Shown one piece after another: positions 41,425 through 49,707 of a DNA stretch of 64,000 nucleotides. Every line of letters begins with the position of its first letter. The stretch's first letter is position 1. The notes beneath the pieces were generated by a model. That model was not told where the DNA came from. It did no database searches and worked only from the letters and a program-made list of their open reading frames with translations. This DNA is from Plantactinospora sp. BC1 (GTDB lineage Bacteria > Actinomycetota > Actinomycetes > Mycobacteriales > Micromonosporaceae). The translations under genes were made by a program, and so were the position numbers. The DNA is taken from NCBI RefSeq assembly GCF_003030345.1, contig NZ_CP028158.1:5890001-5954000 (forward strand). Direction: 5' to 3'.

Positions 41425-41811
41425 ATGACCGAGTACGAGGACCCGCCCGAGGTGCACTGGGTCGACGAGCACGCCGGCCCGGTGGTCCGGCCCTACGCGG
41501 TCACCCGGGGTCGGGCCCGGCCGGTGACCGGCAAGTTCGACCTGATCTCACAGGTGAGCACGGTACGGGCGGTCTCCGCCCGGGACGTCGGGCTCGGGCC
41601 GGAGCATCTGGCGATCGTCGCGCTCTGCCGTCGGCGGCTCTCGGTCGCCGAGGTGGCGGCGCACCTGGACCTGCCGCTCGGCACCATCCGGGTGCTCCTC
41701 GGTGATCTGCTCGAACGACAGCTCGTCCGGGTGTTCGAGCCGCGGCCGGCACCGGTCCTTACCGATGACAGCATCTTCGAACAGGTGATAAATGGGCTAC
41801 GCGCACTCTGA
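41425..41811 (+). CDS. cvnC: Conservon DUF742 protein
   Basis: A 128-residue DUF742 protein. It contains VRPYAVTRGRARP at the N-terminus and a winged-helix-like segment LCRRRLSVAEVAAHLDLPLG with TIRVLLGDLLERQLVRV. The function is unknown; all conservons carry this subunit. Its 3' end overlaps the cvnD start by 20 bp. Confidence 0.93.
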   Translation: MTEYEDPPEVHWVDEHAGPVVRPYAVTRGRARPVTGKFDLISQVSTVRAVSARDVGLGPEHLAIVALCRRRLSVAEVAAHLDLPLGTIRVLLGDLLERQLVRVFEPRPAPVLTDDSIFEQVINGLRAL

Positions 41812-42412
41812 CGGTGCCGACCTGGCCGGGACGTCGAACGAACCGATGCCGACCGCCGTCAAGATCCTGATTGCCGGAGGCTTCGGCGTCGGCAAGACCA
41901 CCATGGTCGGCGCGGTCAGCGAGACGCGTCCACTGCGGACCGAGGAACTCCTCACCGAGGAGGGGGTCAGCGTCGACGACCTCTCCGGGGTGGAGGCGAA
42001 GACCACCACCACGGTCGCGATGGACTTCGGCCGGATCAGCATCAACGACGACCTGGTGCTCTATCTCTTCGGCACGCCCGGGCAGGACCGGTTCTGGTTC
42101 GTCTGGGACGAGCTGGCGCTCGGTGCGCTCGGCGCGGTGGTACTCGCCGACACCCGGCGGCTGGCCGACTGCTTCCCGTCGGTCGACTACTTCGAGAAGC
42201 ACGGCACGCCGTTCATCGTGGCGGTCAACTGCTTCGAGGGTGCCCGGCAGTACCAGCTCGACGAGGTGACCCAGGCGCTGAGCCTCGACCCGGGCGTACC
42301 GGTGGTGCTCTGCGACGCCCGGCGACGGGAGTCCGGCAAGGAGGTGCTGATCGCGGTGCTCGAACACGCGATGCGCAGCCACCGGGCGATGTCGGCGGCC
42401 AACGCCGGCTGA
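41792..42412 (+). CDS. cvnD: Conservon Ras-like GTPase
   Basis: A 206-residue small GTPase. P-loop GGFGVGKTTMVGAVSE, switch-region Thr in KTTTTVAMDFGRI, G3-like motif LFGTPGQDRFWFVWDE and the segment FIVAVNCFEG in place of the usual NKxD. It is expected to be a membrane-associated molecular switch controlled by CvnB. The ATG at 41792 lies inside cvnC. A strong hairpin follows the gene. Confidence 0.93.
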   Translation: MGYAHSDGADLAGTSNEPMPTAVKILIAGGFGVGKTTMVGAVSETRPLRTEELLTEEGVSVDDLSGVEAKTTTTVAMDFGRISINDDLVLYLFGTPGQDRFWFVWDELALGALGAVVLADTRRLADCFPSVDYFEKHGTPFIVAVNCFEGARQYQLDEVTQALSLDPGVPVVLCDARRRESGKEVLIAVLEHAMRSHRAMSAANAG

Positions 42413-42461
42413 GCCACCGCCCAGGGGTCCGCGGTGCTGCGCTGCCCGGGCCCGAATCTGC

Positions 42462-42491
42462 CCCGCCGGCCGGAGCGTGCCGGCCGGCGGG
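42462..42491. terminator. Hairpin terminator between cvnD and ndk
   Basis: A perfect 12-bp stem (CCCGCCGGCCGG with its complement) with a 6-nt loop lies between the convergent cvnD and ndk genes. No T-tract is present. Confidence 0.72.
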
Positions 42492-42529
42492 AGCGACCGT
42501 CCCGGGTCGTCAGGTCGTGACCGGGGCGG

Positions 42530-43024
42530 TCAGAAGACGTACCGCTCGGCGAGGCCCTGGTAGTCGAACTGCTCGTCGGCCCCGAACCAGAGCTCGGACT
42601 CGTACTTCGCCTCGTCGACGCTGCCGGAGGCGTGCACCAGGTTGGCGATGGCCTTGCCGGTCGACTCGGCGTACGCCTTCGACATGTGCGCGAAGTCGCC
42701 CCGGATGGTGCCCGGTGCCGCCTGTCCCGGGAAGGTCGGGCCGATCATCCGGCGGACGTTCGCCACCGCCTCGACGCCCTCCAGCAGCAGCGCCACCACC
42801 GGCCCCTTCTGCATGTAGCTGGCCGTGGCGTCGTAGACGCCCTTGCCGTACCGCTCCTCCAGGTCGAAGTAGTGCCGGCGGGTGAAGTCGGCGTCCATCT
42901 GCTTCATCTTGATGCCGACGATCTTCAGTCCGGCGTCCTCGAAGCGCTGCACCAGGCGTCCGGTCAGCCCGCGCGCGACCGCGTCGGGCTTGAGCAGGAC
43001 AAGAGTACGTTCTATGGCCGCCAC
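42530..43024 (-). CDS. ndk: Nucleoside diphosphate kinase, divergent type
   Basis: A 164-residue NDK starting at the GTG at 43024 behind GGAAGGGGCCACGC. It has RTLVLLKPDAVARGLTGRL, the nucleotide-binding Arg block VRRMIGPTFPGQAAPGTIRG and the phospho-acceptor His in NLVHASGSVDEA. Typical actinobacterial Ndk is about 135-140 residues with NLIHASDS. Here an extra helix (SKAYAESTGKA) precedes the active His, and the C-terminus is extended to end LAERYVF. It transfers phosphate between nucleoside di- and triphosphates. This may be a second ndk besides a housekeeping copy elsewhere. Confidence 0.88.
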   Translation of the reverse strand: MAAIERTLVLLKPDAVARGLTGRLVQRFEDAGLKIVGIKMKQMDADFTRRHYFDLEERYGKGVYDATASYMQKGPVVALLLEGVEAVANVRRMIGPTFPGQAAPGTIRGDFAHMSKAYAESTGKAIANLVHASGSVDEAKYESELWFGADEQFDYQGLAERYVF

Positions 43025-43162
43025 CGCGTGGCCCCTTCCTCGATCATCTGGTCGGGCCCCACGAGCTGGACGGCTGGCAGCCCGACACCTCGTCGGGCGC
43101 CCGTTCCAGCGACAGGCCGCTGGGATCACGATAGTAGTCGGCCCGGTTCGCCCGACTCGGCG

Positions 43163-44398
43163 CTACCGCCCGGTCGCCGGCCCGGTCTGGCCGGCGGCGG
43201 CCAGCGGGGTCTGCCGGTAGCTGAGCCGGCGGAGCAGCACCTCGGCCGGGCCGCGCCGCCCGGCCCGGCGCATCAGTTCGGCGAGCAGCACGGTGCCGAG
43301 CCAGACGCCGAGGGCCACCGCCGAGGCGCCGGCGTCGCCGAGCCGCCCGCCGAGGCCGGCGGCCCAGGGCGAGAAGAGCGCCACGAACGCCACCGACTGG
43401 AGCAGGTAGCAGGTCAGCGAGCGCTGCCCGCAGGCGGCGAGCGCGGTGGCGATCCGGCCGGGCACGGCACGTACGGCCGCGATCCGGTACGCGACCAGTC
43501 CGGCCAGCGCGGCGTAGCCGAGGCCGGCGCCGATGCCGGTCACGCTGTGCAGCACGTACGCCGGTACGGCGGTGGCGGCGCTCCAGTCCGTCCAGATCCG
43601 GCTGTCGATCAGCGCCAGCGGGGTACCGCCGAGGACCGCGAGGCCGATCCCGCCGAGCGCGACCCGGGTCAGCAGTCGCCGGTGCCGGCCGGGCTCGTCG
43701 AGCAGCCGGCGCCGGGCGGCCCAGATGCCGAGCAGCAGCGGGGTGACCACGTCCAGCGCCAGCATCGGGGCGAGCACCGCCCAGGTGCCGACCCGGGGAC
43801 CGATCGCGGCGAGCGGGGACTCGGCGTCGGTCGGCAGTGGCGTCGAACCGTTCTCGATGATTCCGAGCGGCGGGATGACGGCGACGGCGACGAAGACCAG
43901 CGTCCAGAGGCCGGCGACCCAGAGCAGGGTACGGTCCCGGGCCCGGAGCATGCCGACCAGCACCAGCCCGAGCAGGCCGTAGGTGGCGAGGATGTCGCCG
44001 AAGAAGAGCAGCAGCGCGTGGACGAAGCCGAAGGCGATCAGCCAGCGGCTGCGTCGCCGCAGCAGGCCGCGTACCTGCGGCCAGTCGGCGCCGGACGCGG
44101 CGCGCCGGTCGGCCAGCCGGACCATGCCGTAGCCGAAGAGCGCGGCGAACATCGGCAGCGCGCGGCCGTCCACCAGCAGTACCTGGAGGCCGGCGACCAC
44201 CCGGTCGAGGGTGCCGCCGTCGGTGCTGTAGCCGCGGAACAGGGTCTCGTGGCCGTAGAGGTACATGTGGGCGTGGGCCAGCGCGATGAGCAGCAGCATC
44301 GTCCCCCGGGCGAGGTCGGGGGCGAGGGAGCGGGCGGCCGGTGACCCGGGCGGGCGGGGTGGGGCGGCGAGGTCGGTGCGGCCGGAGAGGCTGGACAT
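43163..44398 (-). CDS. DUF418-domain membrane protein
   Basis: A protein of about 411 residues with roughly ten hydrophobic helices. The ATG at 44398 follows GGGGGAAAGTA. The N-terminus has the family segment LAPDLARGTMLLLIALAHAH, and the DUF418 end is recognisable by CGQRSLTCYLLQSVAFVALF. YeiB/DUF418 proteins are inner-membrane proteins of unclear function related to acyltransferase-3 folds. It is divergent to a TetR regulator gene, with two matching operators between them, so it is probably the regulated target. Confidence 0.85.
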   Translation of the reverse strand: MSSLSGRTDLAAPPRPPGSPAARSLAPDLARGTMLLLIALAHAHMYLYGHETLFRGYSTDGGTLDRVVAGLQVLLVDGRALPMFAALFGYGMVRLADRRAASGADWPQVRGLLRRRSRWLIAFGFVHALLLFFGDILATYGLLGLVLVGMLRARDRTLLWVAGLWTLVFVAVAVIPPLGIIENGSTPLPTDAESPLAAIGPRVGTWAVLAPMLALDVVTPLLLGIWAARRRLLDEPGRHRRLLTRVALGGIGLAVLGGTPLALIDSRIWTDWSAATAVPAYVLHSVTGIGAGLGYAALAGLVAYRIAAVRAVPGRIATALAACGQRSLTCYLLQSVAFVALFSPWAAGLGGRLGDAGASAVALGVWLGTVLLAELMRRAGRRGPAEVLLRRLSYRQTPLAAAGQTGPATGR

Positions 44399-44497
44399 TA
44401 CTTTCCCCCGATGGTCCAGGAATGTGGGCACGGCAGCTCGCGACGACCGGAGATCGCCCGGTGGGCGGCAGAATCATCCGGGTCGACTGCGATGATT

Positions 44498-44515
44498 AGC
44501 TACGCATCCGTATCT
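44498..44515. promoter_or_regulatory. TetR operator copy 1
   Basis: AGCTACGCATCCGTATCT is an 18-bp inverted repeat (7-bp arms with one mismatch around a 4-bp centre). It matches the second copy at 44531 and lies in the DUF418/TetR divergent gap. Confidence 0.68.
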
Positions 44516-44530
44516 AACATTCTGAAGATA

Positions 44531-44548
44531 AGATACGCAAGCGTTTCT
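44531..44548. promoter_or_regulatory. TetR operator copy 2
   Basis: AGATACGCAAGCGTTTCT has the same 18-bp design as the copy at 44498; the consensus is AGATACGCANNCGTATCT. The two start 33 bp apart, about three helical turns, so two dimers could bind the same face of the DNA. Confidence 0.68.
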
Positions 44549-44563
44549 TAGTTGAGAGGCAGC

Positions 44564-45229
44564 ATGCGCGAGAAGGAAGCCGGCCCGGAGCCGGAGCGGC
44601 GTACCCGGCGACGCGGCGACGAGCTGATCCGGGCCATCCACGCCGCCGTCCTCCGCCAGGTGACCGAGGTCGGCGTCGGCGGACTGACCATGGAGGGGAT
44701 CGCCAAGGAGGCCGCCACCGCCAAGACCTCGCTCTACCGGCGCTGGTCGTCCCCGCGCGAACTGCTGCTCGACGCGCTGCACGAGGCACACCCGCAGGAG
44801 GTGCCGTCCCCCGGCGCCGACGACCTACGCGGCGACCTGATCCGGGCGCTGCGCCAGCTCGTCGCCTGGATGGTCACCCCGGCCGCCACCGCCGTGGTGG
44901 CGATCCTGATGGAGCGGCACCGCCATCCCGACCTGGTGGCGTCGCTGTACACCCGGGTCTTCGACGCCCGGGGTGGCACCTTCACCAGTACGGTGCTGCG
45001 GCACTACGCCAGGCAGGGTCAGCTCGATCCCGCGCTGCTCACCCCGGTGGTGATGGACATCGGCGAGGCGCTGGTGCTCAAGTACGGCACCGACAACGAC
45101 CACCTGCCCGGCGACGAGGTGCTCGCCGCCATCGTCGACCAGGCGATCCTGCCCGCCGTCGGCATCGGCCCGGCCGGTCACCGGCCCGATCCGGTGGGCG
45201 GGGTCAGAACTGCCGCACCACCGGGATGA
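44564..45229 (+). CDS. TetR-family transcriptional regulator
   Basis: A 221-residue TetR protein. The ATG at 44564 follows GAGAGGC. The helix-turn-helix is GLTMEGIAKEAATAKTSLYR, with RRWSSPRELLLDALH after it; the ligand domain resembles TetR_C_33-type proteins. It probably represses itself and the divergent DUF418 gene through the paired 18-bp operators. Its 3' end overlaps the convergent LLM gene by 26 bp. Confidence 0.9.
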   Translation: MREKEAGPEPERRTRRRGDELIRAIHAAVLRQVTEVGVGGLTMEGIAKEAATAKTSLYRRWSSPRELLLDALHEAHPQEVPSPGADDLRGDLIRALRQLVAWMVTPAATAVVAILMERHRHPDLVASLYTRVFDARGGTFTSTVLRHYARQGQLDPALLTPVVMDIGEALVLKYGTDNDHLPGDEVLAAIVDQAILPAVGIGPAGHRPDPVGGVRTAAPPG

Positions 45230-46076
45230 CGTCGGTGCCGAACCGTTCCAGTACGTCCAGTCGGGGCAGTTGCGGCGCCGCCCCGATCGCCACGTCGAAG
45301 CCGAGGTCGTGCAGCCGGCGCAACTCGTCGAGGAGTTGGGTGGTCTTCTCGCCGTTCTCCCCGACGTCCATGAACTGGTAGACGGTCTTGGTGATCTCGG
45401 CGTAGTCCCGGCCCTCCCGCTCGCAGTGCTCCCGCAGGACGGCCAGTTTGTGCTCCAGTTCCGGGGTGTTGAACAGGTTGCACGCCTGGGCGTACCTGGC
45501 GACCAGCCGCAGGGTCTTCTTCTCCCCGCCACCGCCGATCATGATCGGCGGGTGGGGCCGGGTCAGCGGCTGCGGCGAGTTCAGCAGCCGCTCGGCCCGG
45601 ACGTGCCTGCCGTGGAACGGCCCGTCGCCGTCGGACCACATCTGGAGTACGTACCGCAGGGTCTCTTCGAGCAACTCGAAGCGCTCGGCGAGCGGCGGGA
45701 ACGGAATGCCGAGCCCCCGGGACTCCTCGGCGTTCCAACCGGCGCCGATGCCGAGCATCGCCCGCCCGCCGGAGAGGACGTCCAGGGTCGTCACGATCTT
45801 GGCGAGCAGTCCCGGCTGCCGGTGGTGCACCCCGGTGATCAGGGTGAGCAGGGTGGCCCGCTCGGTGTGCGCGGCCAGGAAGCCCAGCGTGGTGTACGCC
45901 TCCAGCATCTCCGCCTCGGGCGGGCCGACCGTCTCGATCTGGAAGAAGTGATCCATCAGGGCCAGGTACTCGAACCCGGCCTGGTCGGCCGTACGCGCCA
46001 CGGCGGCCAGGTCGGCGCCGAGCCCGGCCGGCCCGTTCGGCCAACTCATGTTGGGGATCTGTAGGCCAAGCCGCAT
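45204..46076 (-). CDS. LLM-class F420-dependent oxidoreductase
   Basis: A 290-residue luciferase-like protein starting MRLGLQIPNMSWPNGPAG at 46076. Motifs are QAGFEYLALMDHFFQI, TLITGVHHRQPGLLAK and GRAMLGIGAGWNAEESRGLG, typical of the F420-dependent branch. The substrate is unknown. It overlaps the convergent TetR gene at the 3' ends, so expression of the two may interfere. Confidence 0.86.
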   Translation of the reverse strand: MRLGLQIPNMSWPNGPAGLGADLAAVARTADQAGFEYLALMDHFFQIETVGPPEAEMLEAYTTLGFLAAHTERATLLTLITGVHHRQPGLLAKIVTTLDVLSGGRAMLGIGAGWNAEESRGLGIPFPPLAERFELLEETLRYVLQMWSDGDGPFHGRHVRAERLLNSPQPLTRPHPPIMIGGGGEKKTLRLVARYAQACNLFNTPELEHKLAVLREHCEREGRDYAEITKTVYQFMDVGENGEKTTQLLDELRRLHDLGFDVAIGAAPQLPRLDVLERFGTDVIPVVRQF

Positions 46077-46438
46077 GGCGCCGGTCGTCTCCTCTCGATA
46101 TGTCACACCTGGTCGGATTCGACATATCCACCGCCACCCTAACCGCGCAGCACCCACCGGCGGACCGGTTCCCGGCCGGCGCGCCCGGCAGGTCGCGGCC
46201 GGTCGCCGCCGAACCACCGCCGTCCGGCGCGGCTCCTCGTCGGTCGGGAACCGCCATCCGGGCGGCTCCTCGTCAGGCGGGAACCGCCGCCGGCCACGCA
46301 CCGTCCATCCTCGTCGGCCCGTCGGTCGAGCACCGGGAAGTGCCCGGGAACCGACCGGGACGGCGGGTGGGCGGATCTTGACTGCCCGGCCCGGGGCGGA
46401 CGGTGTGACCGGCACCCCGGTCCGGGCCGGCCGGGGGC
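46077..46438. other. Non-coding gap with short direct repeats
   Basis: No convincing gene is seen. The middle (about 46220-46290) has two copies of a roughly 32-bp unit containing GGCTCCTCGTC and GGGAACCGCC. The part next to 46076 is the leader of the LLM gene and includes the AT-richer GATATGTCACACC segment. Confidence 0.6.
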
Positions 46439-46771
46439 TCAGCTCCGCTCGGGGACGGTCATCTCGCCGAGAATCGACCAGTCGTCCTGCGGAATCGTGG
46501 TGTTGACGATCTTCGGCGTCTCGGCGAGGTACGTCGGCAGGCTCTGCTGCGCCTGCCGGAAGTGCTCGGACCGCACGTGCGCGGCGCCCGCCTCGCCGTC
46601 CCGGAACGCCTCGACCAGCACGTACTCGTTCGGGTCGTCGAGGCTGCGCGACCACTCGAACCAGAGGCAGCCCGGCTCGGCCCGGGTAGCCCGGGTGAAG
46701 TCGCCCGACACCTCGGCCCACCTGTCGGCATAGTCCGGCAGCACTCGGAACTTCGCGGTGATAAAGATCAT
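46439..46771 (-). CDS. Antibiotic biosynthesis monooxygenase (ABM)-domain protein
   Basis: A 110-residue protein starting at the ATG at 46771 behind GAGGAGGTCCAG. It has the ABM/YgiN pattern: MIFITAKFRVLPDYADRW, EPGCLWFEWSRSLDDPNEYV and HVRSEHFRQAQQSLP. These dimeric ferredoxin-like proteins include quinol monooxygenases and heme-degrading enzymes. No heme ligand can be assigned. It is a monocistronic gene. Confidence 0.87.
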   Translation of the reverse strand: MIFITAKFRVLPDYADRWAEVSGDFTRATRAEPGCLWFEWSRSLDDPNEYVLVEAFRDGEAGAAHVRSEHFRQAQQSLPTYLAETPKIVNTTIPQDDWSILGEMTVPERS

Positions 46772-46976
46772 CTGGACCTCCTCGTACGCTGGTCTGGCCC
46801 TGCGACCGGCCTCGCGCCCGCAGATCCTAGTGCCCCCGGCGCCGTACGCCCACTTGTTGCCGATCGCGGCCTTCCTCCGGATATAACCGGCATCCCGCCG
46901 ACCCCTCGACAGAGCCGCGCCAAACCACGCGCCGACCAGGGTCCCGCCGGAGGCGGCACGGGCTAGGCTTTCCCGC

Positions 46977-48194
46977 GTGATCGAGGTGGACGACTCCGGA
47001 GCCGACGAACGGCTGCGCCGAATCGAGGCGGTGACCGATTCCGCGCTGTCCCGACTCGGCGTGGAGGACCTGCTCGACGAACTGCTCGCCCGGGTCTGCG
47101 GCCTGCTCCAGGTCGACACGGCCGCGATCCTGCTGCTCGACCAGCACGCCCAGCAGCTCGTCGCCACCGCCGCGAAGGGGTTGGAGGAGGAGGTCCAGCA
47201 GGGTTTCCGGATCGCCGTCGGCCGGGGATTCGCCGGCCGGGTCGCCCAGGACCGGCAGCCGGTCGTGCTCCCACAGGTCACCCCGGCCGAGGTGGTCAAC
47301 CCGATCCTGCACCGCAAGGGCATCCGGTCGATGCTCGGCGTACCCATGTTCGCCGGCTCGGAACTGGTCGGCGTCATACACGTCGGCACCCTCACCCCGC
47401 GTCAGTTCAGCGCCGACGACGTCCGGCTGCTGCAACTCGTCGCCGACCGGGCGAGCCTGGCCAGCCAGGCCCGGATGGGCAACATCGACCGGACCGCCGC
47501 GCTCGCCCTGCAACGCAGCCTGCTGCCGACCCGGTTACCGGAGGCGACCGGCGTCGACATGGCCGCCCGGTACGTCCCCGGTCACCACACCGGCGTCGGC
47601 GGCGACTGGTACGACGTCTTCACCCTCCCCTCCGGCTGGCTCGGCATCGTGGTCGGCGACGTCTCCGGGCACGGCCTCGCGGCGGCCGTGGTGATGGGAC
47701 GGCTACGCAGCGCCCTGCGGGCCTACGCACTGGAGTGCGACGACCCCGCCGACGCGCTGACCCGACTCGACCTCAAGATCCAGCACTTCGAGGCGGGAAA
47801 ACTGGCCACCGTGCTCTACACGCTGGTCAGCCCCGACCGGACGCACTTCCGCGTCTCGCTCGCCGGACACCTGGCGCCGATGATGGCCCGGCCCGGGCAC
47901 GAGGTCCACACGGTGGCCGTCCCCGTCGACCTGCCGCTCGGTACCGGCCGCCCCACCCCCCGCCGCAGCACCGCCGTGGAGCTTCCGGCGGGCGCCCTGC
48001 TGGTCTGCTACACCGACGGGCTCGTCGAACGCCGGAACGAACTCATCGACGTCGGGCTGGACCGGCTGCGCGCCGCGATCGAGCCCGGACCCGCCGAGAC
48101 GGTCTGCGCGACGATCATGGCCGCCCTCGGCGTCGAACAGCCGGCCGACGACGTGGCGCTGCTGGCACTGCGCCGCGCCCCGCTCGCCGGATAG
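46977..48194 (+). CDS. GAF-domain SpoIIE-type (PP2C) serine phosphatase
   Basis: A 405-residue protein with a GAF sensor (about residues 20-170, including FRIAVGRGFAGRVAQ and RSMLGVPMF) and a PPM/SpoIIE phosphatase domain with its metal-binding motifs GVGGDWYDVF, VVGDVSGHGLAAA, CYTDGLVERR and ADDVALLAL. It probably dephosphorylates an anti-sigma-factor antagonist in partner-switching stress control. No partner gene is adjacent. The GTG start at 46977 has no clear Shine-Dalgarno; TAGGCT about 15 bp upstream could give a leaderless mRNA. Confidence 0.88.
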   Translation: MIEVDDSGADERLRRIEAVTDSALSRLGVEDLLDELLARVCGLLQVDTAAILLLDQHAQQLVATAAKGLEEEVQQGFRIAVGRGFAGRVAQDRQPVVLPQVTPAEVVNPILHRKGIRSMLGVPMFAGSELVGVIHVGTLTPRQFSADDVRLLQLVADRASLASQARMGNIDRTAALALQRSLLPTRLPEATGVDMAARYVPGHHTGVGGDWYDVFTLPSGWLGIVVGDVSGHGLAAAVVMGRLRSALRAYALECDDPADALTRLDLKIQHFEAGKLATVLYTLVSPDRTHFRVSLAGHLAPMMARPGHEVHTVAVPVDLPLGTGRPTPRRSTAVELPAGALLVCYTDGLVERRNELIDVGLDRLRAAIEPGPAETVCATIMAALGVEQPADDVALLALRRAPLAG

Positions 48195-48275
48195 CCCCCG
48201 GCCGACCCCGCCCCGGCCCACCGACCGGCCCGGCCGGGATCCAGCGCCAGGACACGGACCGGCCCAGCGAGATTG

Positions 48276-48372
48276 ACCGGCCAGGACGCCGGACCCGCCC
48301 AGCCGGGTCCACCGGCCAGAACCCGGACCCGCCAGCCGCGACCCACCGGCCGGGACGCGGACCGGTCACCGC
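48276..48372 (+). repeat. About 35-bp degenerate tandem repeat
   Basis: Units starting ACCGGCC occur at 48276, 48311 and 48345, each followed by GGACCCGCC-like text, with a more degenerate copy upstream. The array fills the gap between the convergent phosphatase and FUSC genes. Confidence 0.65.
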
Positions 48373-48398
48373 ACCGCGCGCGCAGCGGTTGCAGCCGC

Positions 48399-49508
48399 TC
48401 AGAGCGGCGGCAGGCCGAGGGCCTCGTCGACCCGGCCCAGCACGGCGACATCGTCCGCGTTCACACCCCGGAGCAGGTCGATCGCGGTCGCCCGGATCTG
48501 GCCCACGATCATGATGATCGGCAGCGGAGGATTCCGGGTGAGCAGCCGCCCGGCGGTGCGTACCGCGTCCAGGGCGGCGGTGTCGGTCCGTTCGGCGTAC
48601 CGGTCGGCCGCCTCGTCCTGCCCGCTCAGGTCGGCGGCGAACGCCTCACCGGCACAGCGCATCGCCTCGGCCAGCAACCGCAGCGCCTCGGCCAGTTCCG
48701 GCGGGCTGGCCACCGGCAGCCGGGTCAGCGCCACCCCGGCTCGGGCCAGTACCCGCAGGTTGCGTACCGCGTAGTCGACCTGCCGGCTGGACGCGTCGAG
48801 CGCGTGTACCCGCCCGATGTGCCGGCGCCGCCGTACGTGCAGCCGCAGCGCCTCCCCGGCGGCCAGTACCGCCGTCTGGAGCCGCTCCACGGCGGCGTCC
48901 AGCCGGCGGGCCCGGTGCAGCGCGGCGAGCGCGGCCGGCTCGTCGCGGCGGTCGAGCGCCTCGCTGATCTCGGTGAGCAGCTCCGCCAGCGCGACGAAGG
49001 TCTGGCGCGACTCGGCCAGCAGCGGAGCGAGCGGCTGCCGGGCGCTGGCCAGCTGGCTCGCCACCAGGGCCACCACCCCGCCGATCAGCGCGTCGACGAA
49101 CCGGAACGGCACCAGCGCGTCGGTCGTCGGCGGCACCGTCACCAGATAGAGGGCGGAGACCGTGGCCTGCACCACGGAGACGTTGCTCGCGCCGATCGCC
49201 GTGGCGAGCGCGACGGTCAGCAGTACGACGGTGAGGACCGTCCAGGTGGTCCGGCCGAGGGCCTGCACCACGAGGTCGGCGACGAGTACCCCGGCGGCGA
49301 CCCCGAGCACCACCTCCACGGCCCGGCGCATCCGCTGGCCCCGGGCCTGGCCCAGCACGATCAGCGCGGCCGCCGGGGCGAAGAAGGGCTGCGGGTGGCC
49401 GAGCACCGCCGCCGCGATCGCCCAGGAGACGGTGGCGGCCAGCGTCGCCTCGACCATCGGCAGCCAGCCCTGGCGCAGCCGGGCGGCAGCCGGCCGGAGC
49501 CATCCCAC
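48399..49508 (-). CDS. FUSC-family membrane protein
   Basis: A protein of about 369 residues. The GTG at 49508, after GAGGTGTTCTCCG, is preferred to more distal in-frame starts whose extra residues look non-coding. About six hydrophobic helices occupy residues 15-150 (SWAIAAAVLGHPQPFFAPAA, VLGVAAGVLVADLVV). A cytoplasmic helical domain follows. This is the layout of FUSC/ArAE aromatic-acid exporters, in half-length form. The transported compound is unknown. Confidence 0.83.
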   Translation of the reverse strand: MGWLRPAAARLRQGWLPMVEATLAATVSWAIAAAVLGHPQPFFAPAAALIVLGQARGQRMRRAVEVVLGVAAGVLVADLVVQALGRTTWTVLTVVLLTVALATAIGASNVSVVQATVSALYLVTVPPTTDALVPFRFVDALIGGVVALVASQLASARQPLAPLLAESRQTFVALAELLTEISEALDRRDEPAALAALHRARRLDAAVERLQTAVLAAGEALRLHVRRRRHIGRVHALDASSRQVDYAVRNLRVLARAGVALTRLPVASPPELAEALRLLAEAMRCAGEAFAADLSGQDEAADRYAERTDTAALDAVRTAGRLLTRNPPLPIIMIVGQIRATAIDLLRGVNADDVAVLGRVDEALGLPPL

Positions 49509-49707
49509 CGGAGAACACCTCGTCCCTCGCTCTTCGACGACAACGGCGCGCAGCTGCGATCGTTTCCCGCACGATATCCGCTGACCGGGTCGCCTCCGGT
49601 GCTGGTGCCCGCCGTCGCCGGCCATCCGATCGGTCCGACGGACCGCGCGGGCGGCGCGGCGGGCCGGGGGCCGGGGACGGTGTCCGGGGCGGGTAGCGTC
49701 CTCCGGT

